Below, piece after piece: positions 5,687 through 6,807 of a stretch of 6,807 bases of DNA; within the stretch, counting starts at the first letter, position 1; every line of letters starts with the position of its first letter. The stretch is taken from positions 1 to 6,807 of the forward strand of contig JAAZNT010000413.1 of the NCBI GenBank assembly GCA_012798145.1, in the 5' to 3' direction. The notes below the pieces were generated by a model. It was not told the origin of the DNA, did no database searches, and saw nothing but the letters and a program-made list of their open reading frames with translations. The stretch comes from Thermoanaerobaculaceae bacterium (GTDB lineage Bacteria > Acidobacteriota > UBA4820). A program made the position numbers and the translations under genes.

Positions 5687-6807
5687 ATGAAGAAAATTTT
5701 TTTATTGGCGCTGGTGATGGTTTTGTCGCTGTTTGTTTTTTCACAGGAACATTTGATGAGGTTTGCAGATGTGAGAGGAGATGTTGTTGTTTTCACTTAT
5801 GAGGGTGACATCTGGAAGGGCTCAATCAGAGGTGGAGAAGCTTACAGAATTACAAGCGACAAAGGAGAAGAAAGATACGCAAAAATAAGCCCCGACGGTA
5901 AATGGATCGCATTTACGGCGGAATATGACGGCGGGGTTGATGTTTATTTGATGCCTATCAGCGGGGGAGAGCCGAAAAGGTTGACCTACCACCTCTCTGC
6001 AGATCTTGTACTCGGCTGGACTCCCGACAGCGAAAATGTTCTTTTTAGAACAAGAAGAGAATACCCAATGAGGGGGGAGCAAATTTACACAGTGAGCATA
6101 AATGGTGGTAACGAAAAGAAACTCCCTGTGGATAGGGGAGGGCTTGCTTCAATCTCTCCCGACGGCAAATATATTGCGTATTGTCGGCTTTCGGGCGAAA
6201 ATGCAACTTGGAAAAGGCACGAAGGAGGAGACGCTCAAGAAATTTGGATGGGGTCCCTTGAAACAAAGGATTATCAAGTGATTGCTCCTTGGCGGGGAAT
6301 TGACAACTACCCGATGTGGTGGAAAAACGGGATCTATTTCCTTTCCGACAGGGAAAAGGGAACTATGAACATTTTCAGATACGATGTCCAAACAAAAGAA
6401 GTGAAGGCTATAACCCATTTTGATGATTTTGACATCAAATATCCATCTCTCGGCGATGGAAAAATAATTTTTAATTACAAGGAAAAACTTTACATTTTGA
6501 ATCTTGACAACGAGACGATAGTTCCTTTGACAATAAAGGTTGTTTCAGACAGAGTGAAAGTTAGAGAAGATTATGTTGACCCCGCTGAAAACACAGGGGC
6601 ATTCGGGCTTTCTCCCGATGGAAAAACTTTCCTTCTTGAAAGCAGAGGTGAAATCCTTTTAATTCCAGCAGAAAAGGAAAAAGGACTTCCCAAAAACCTC
6701 ACAAACACAAGCGGAATAAGAGAAAAGAATCCAGCTTTTTCTCCCGACGGAAAATGGATCGCTTTCATCTCTGACAAAACAGGTGAAGAAGAGATTTATC
6801 TAATTGA
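5687..6807 (+). CDS. Secreted Tricorn protease homologue (S41 family), N-terminal part, 3' truncated by window edge
   Basis: The frame is open to the right edge with no stop: 373 complete codons of a family usually over 1000 aa long. Tricorn proteases trim peptides made by larger proteases; the catalytic PDZ/S41 part is C-terminal and outside the window. GGAGGTGA (5675-5682) lies 4 nt before the ATG. Residues 1-19 are a signal peptide (KK, a hydrophobic core, likely cleavage after VFS). MRFADVRGDVVVFTYEGDIW (24-43) is the typical Tricorn opening. PD40/TolB-like propeller strands recur: SPDGKWIAF at 68, TPDSENVLF at 112, SPDGKYIAY at 157, SPDGKTFLL at 309 and SPDGKWIAF at 352. Tricorn-specific stretches include GGEPKRLTYH, LGWTPD, RGGLASISPDGK, TWKRHEGG, DNYPMWW and HFDDFDIKYPSLG. 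Residues up to about 300 fit the six-bladed propeller and the rest begins the seven-bladed one. Export to periplasm or outside is inferred. Confidence 0.93.
   Translation, partial: MKKIFLLALVMVLSLFVFSQEHLMRFADVRGDVVVFTYEGDIWKGSIRGGEAYRITSDKGEERYAKISPDGKWIAFTAEYDGGVDVYLMPISGGEPKRLTYHLSADLVLGWTPDSENVLFRTRREYPMRGEQIYTVSINGGNEKKLPVDRGGLASISPDGKYIAYCRLSGENATWKRHEGGDAQEIWMGSLETKDYQVIAPWRGIDNYPMWWKNGIYFLSDREKGTMNIFRYDVQTKEVKAITHFDDFDIKYPSLGDGKIIFNYKEKLYILNLDNETIVPLTIKVVSDRVKVREDYVDPAENTGAFGLSPDGKTFLLESRGEILLIPAEKEKGLPKNLTNTSGIREKNPAFSPDGKWIAFISDKTGEEEIYLI

Noticed and set aside
1..6807. CRISPR array, tRNA or rRNA genes, phage or defence genes
   Set aside because: I saw no regularly spaced repeats, cloverleaf-like sequence, rRNA motifs or recognisable defence or phage proteins on either strand.

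Overview
The window is ordinary bacterial chromosome. It is AT-rich (well under half G+C by eye) and Lys/Glu/Ile-rich in its proteins, with strong Shine-Dalgarno sites and the bacterial housekeeping genes typA and rmuC. Its CorA resembles, from memory, the Thermotoga maritima-type transporter, and it carries an exported Tricorn-type protease. This fits a poorly sampled low-GC bacterium, but I cannot name the phylum from the sequence.

Layout. On the + strand, positions 2-481 hold the 3' part of a tRNA-dihydrouridine synthase gene (dus), overlapping a CorA magnesium/cobalt transporter (478-1560). A 326-bp gene-free stretch (1561-1886) separates corA from the convergent typA (GTPase TypA/BipA, - strand, 1887-3701). 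Most of that gap is an imperfect palindrome of about 200 bp with terminal inverted repeats. A 248-bp divergent control region (3702-3949) then lies between typA and rmuC. It holds two stem-loops just upstream of the typA ribosome binding site, candidate typA promoters, a further copy of one arm of the palindrome, and a good sigma-70-like promoter for rmuC. rmuC (3950-5173) is followed 8 nt later by a small four-helix membrane protein of unknown function (5182-5571). After a 115-bp gap with a TATAAT box comes the 5' part of a secreted Tricorn protease homologue (5687 to the right edge), with signal peptide and beta-propeller blades but without its catalytic domain.

How the genes work together. 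dus-corA and rmuC-membrane protein each look like two-gene transcription units. Otherwise the genes are unrelated housekeeping or physiology functions: tRNA modification, Mg2+ uptake, ribosome-associated GTPase, DNA maintenance, peptide degradation. I see no defence island, CRISPR array, phage or complete transposase gene. The most unusual signals are the MITE-like palindrome with its related copy, the structured typA leader, and the small membrane protein with a conserved-looking glutamate in a transmembrane helix.
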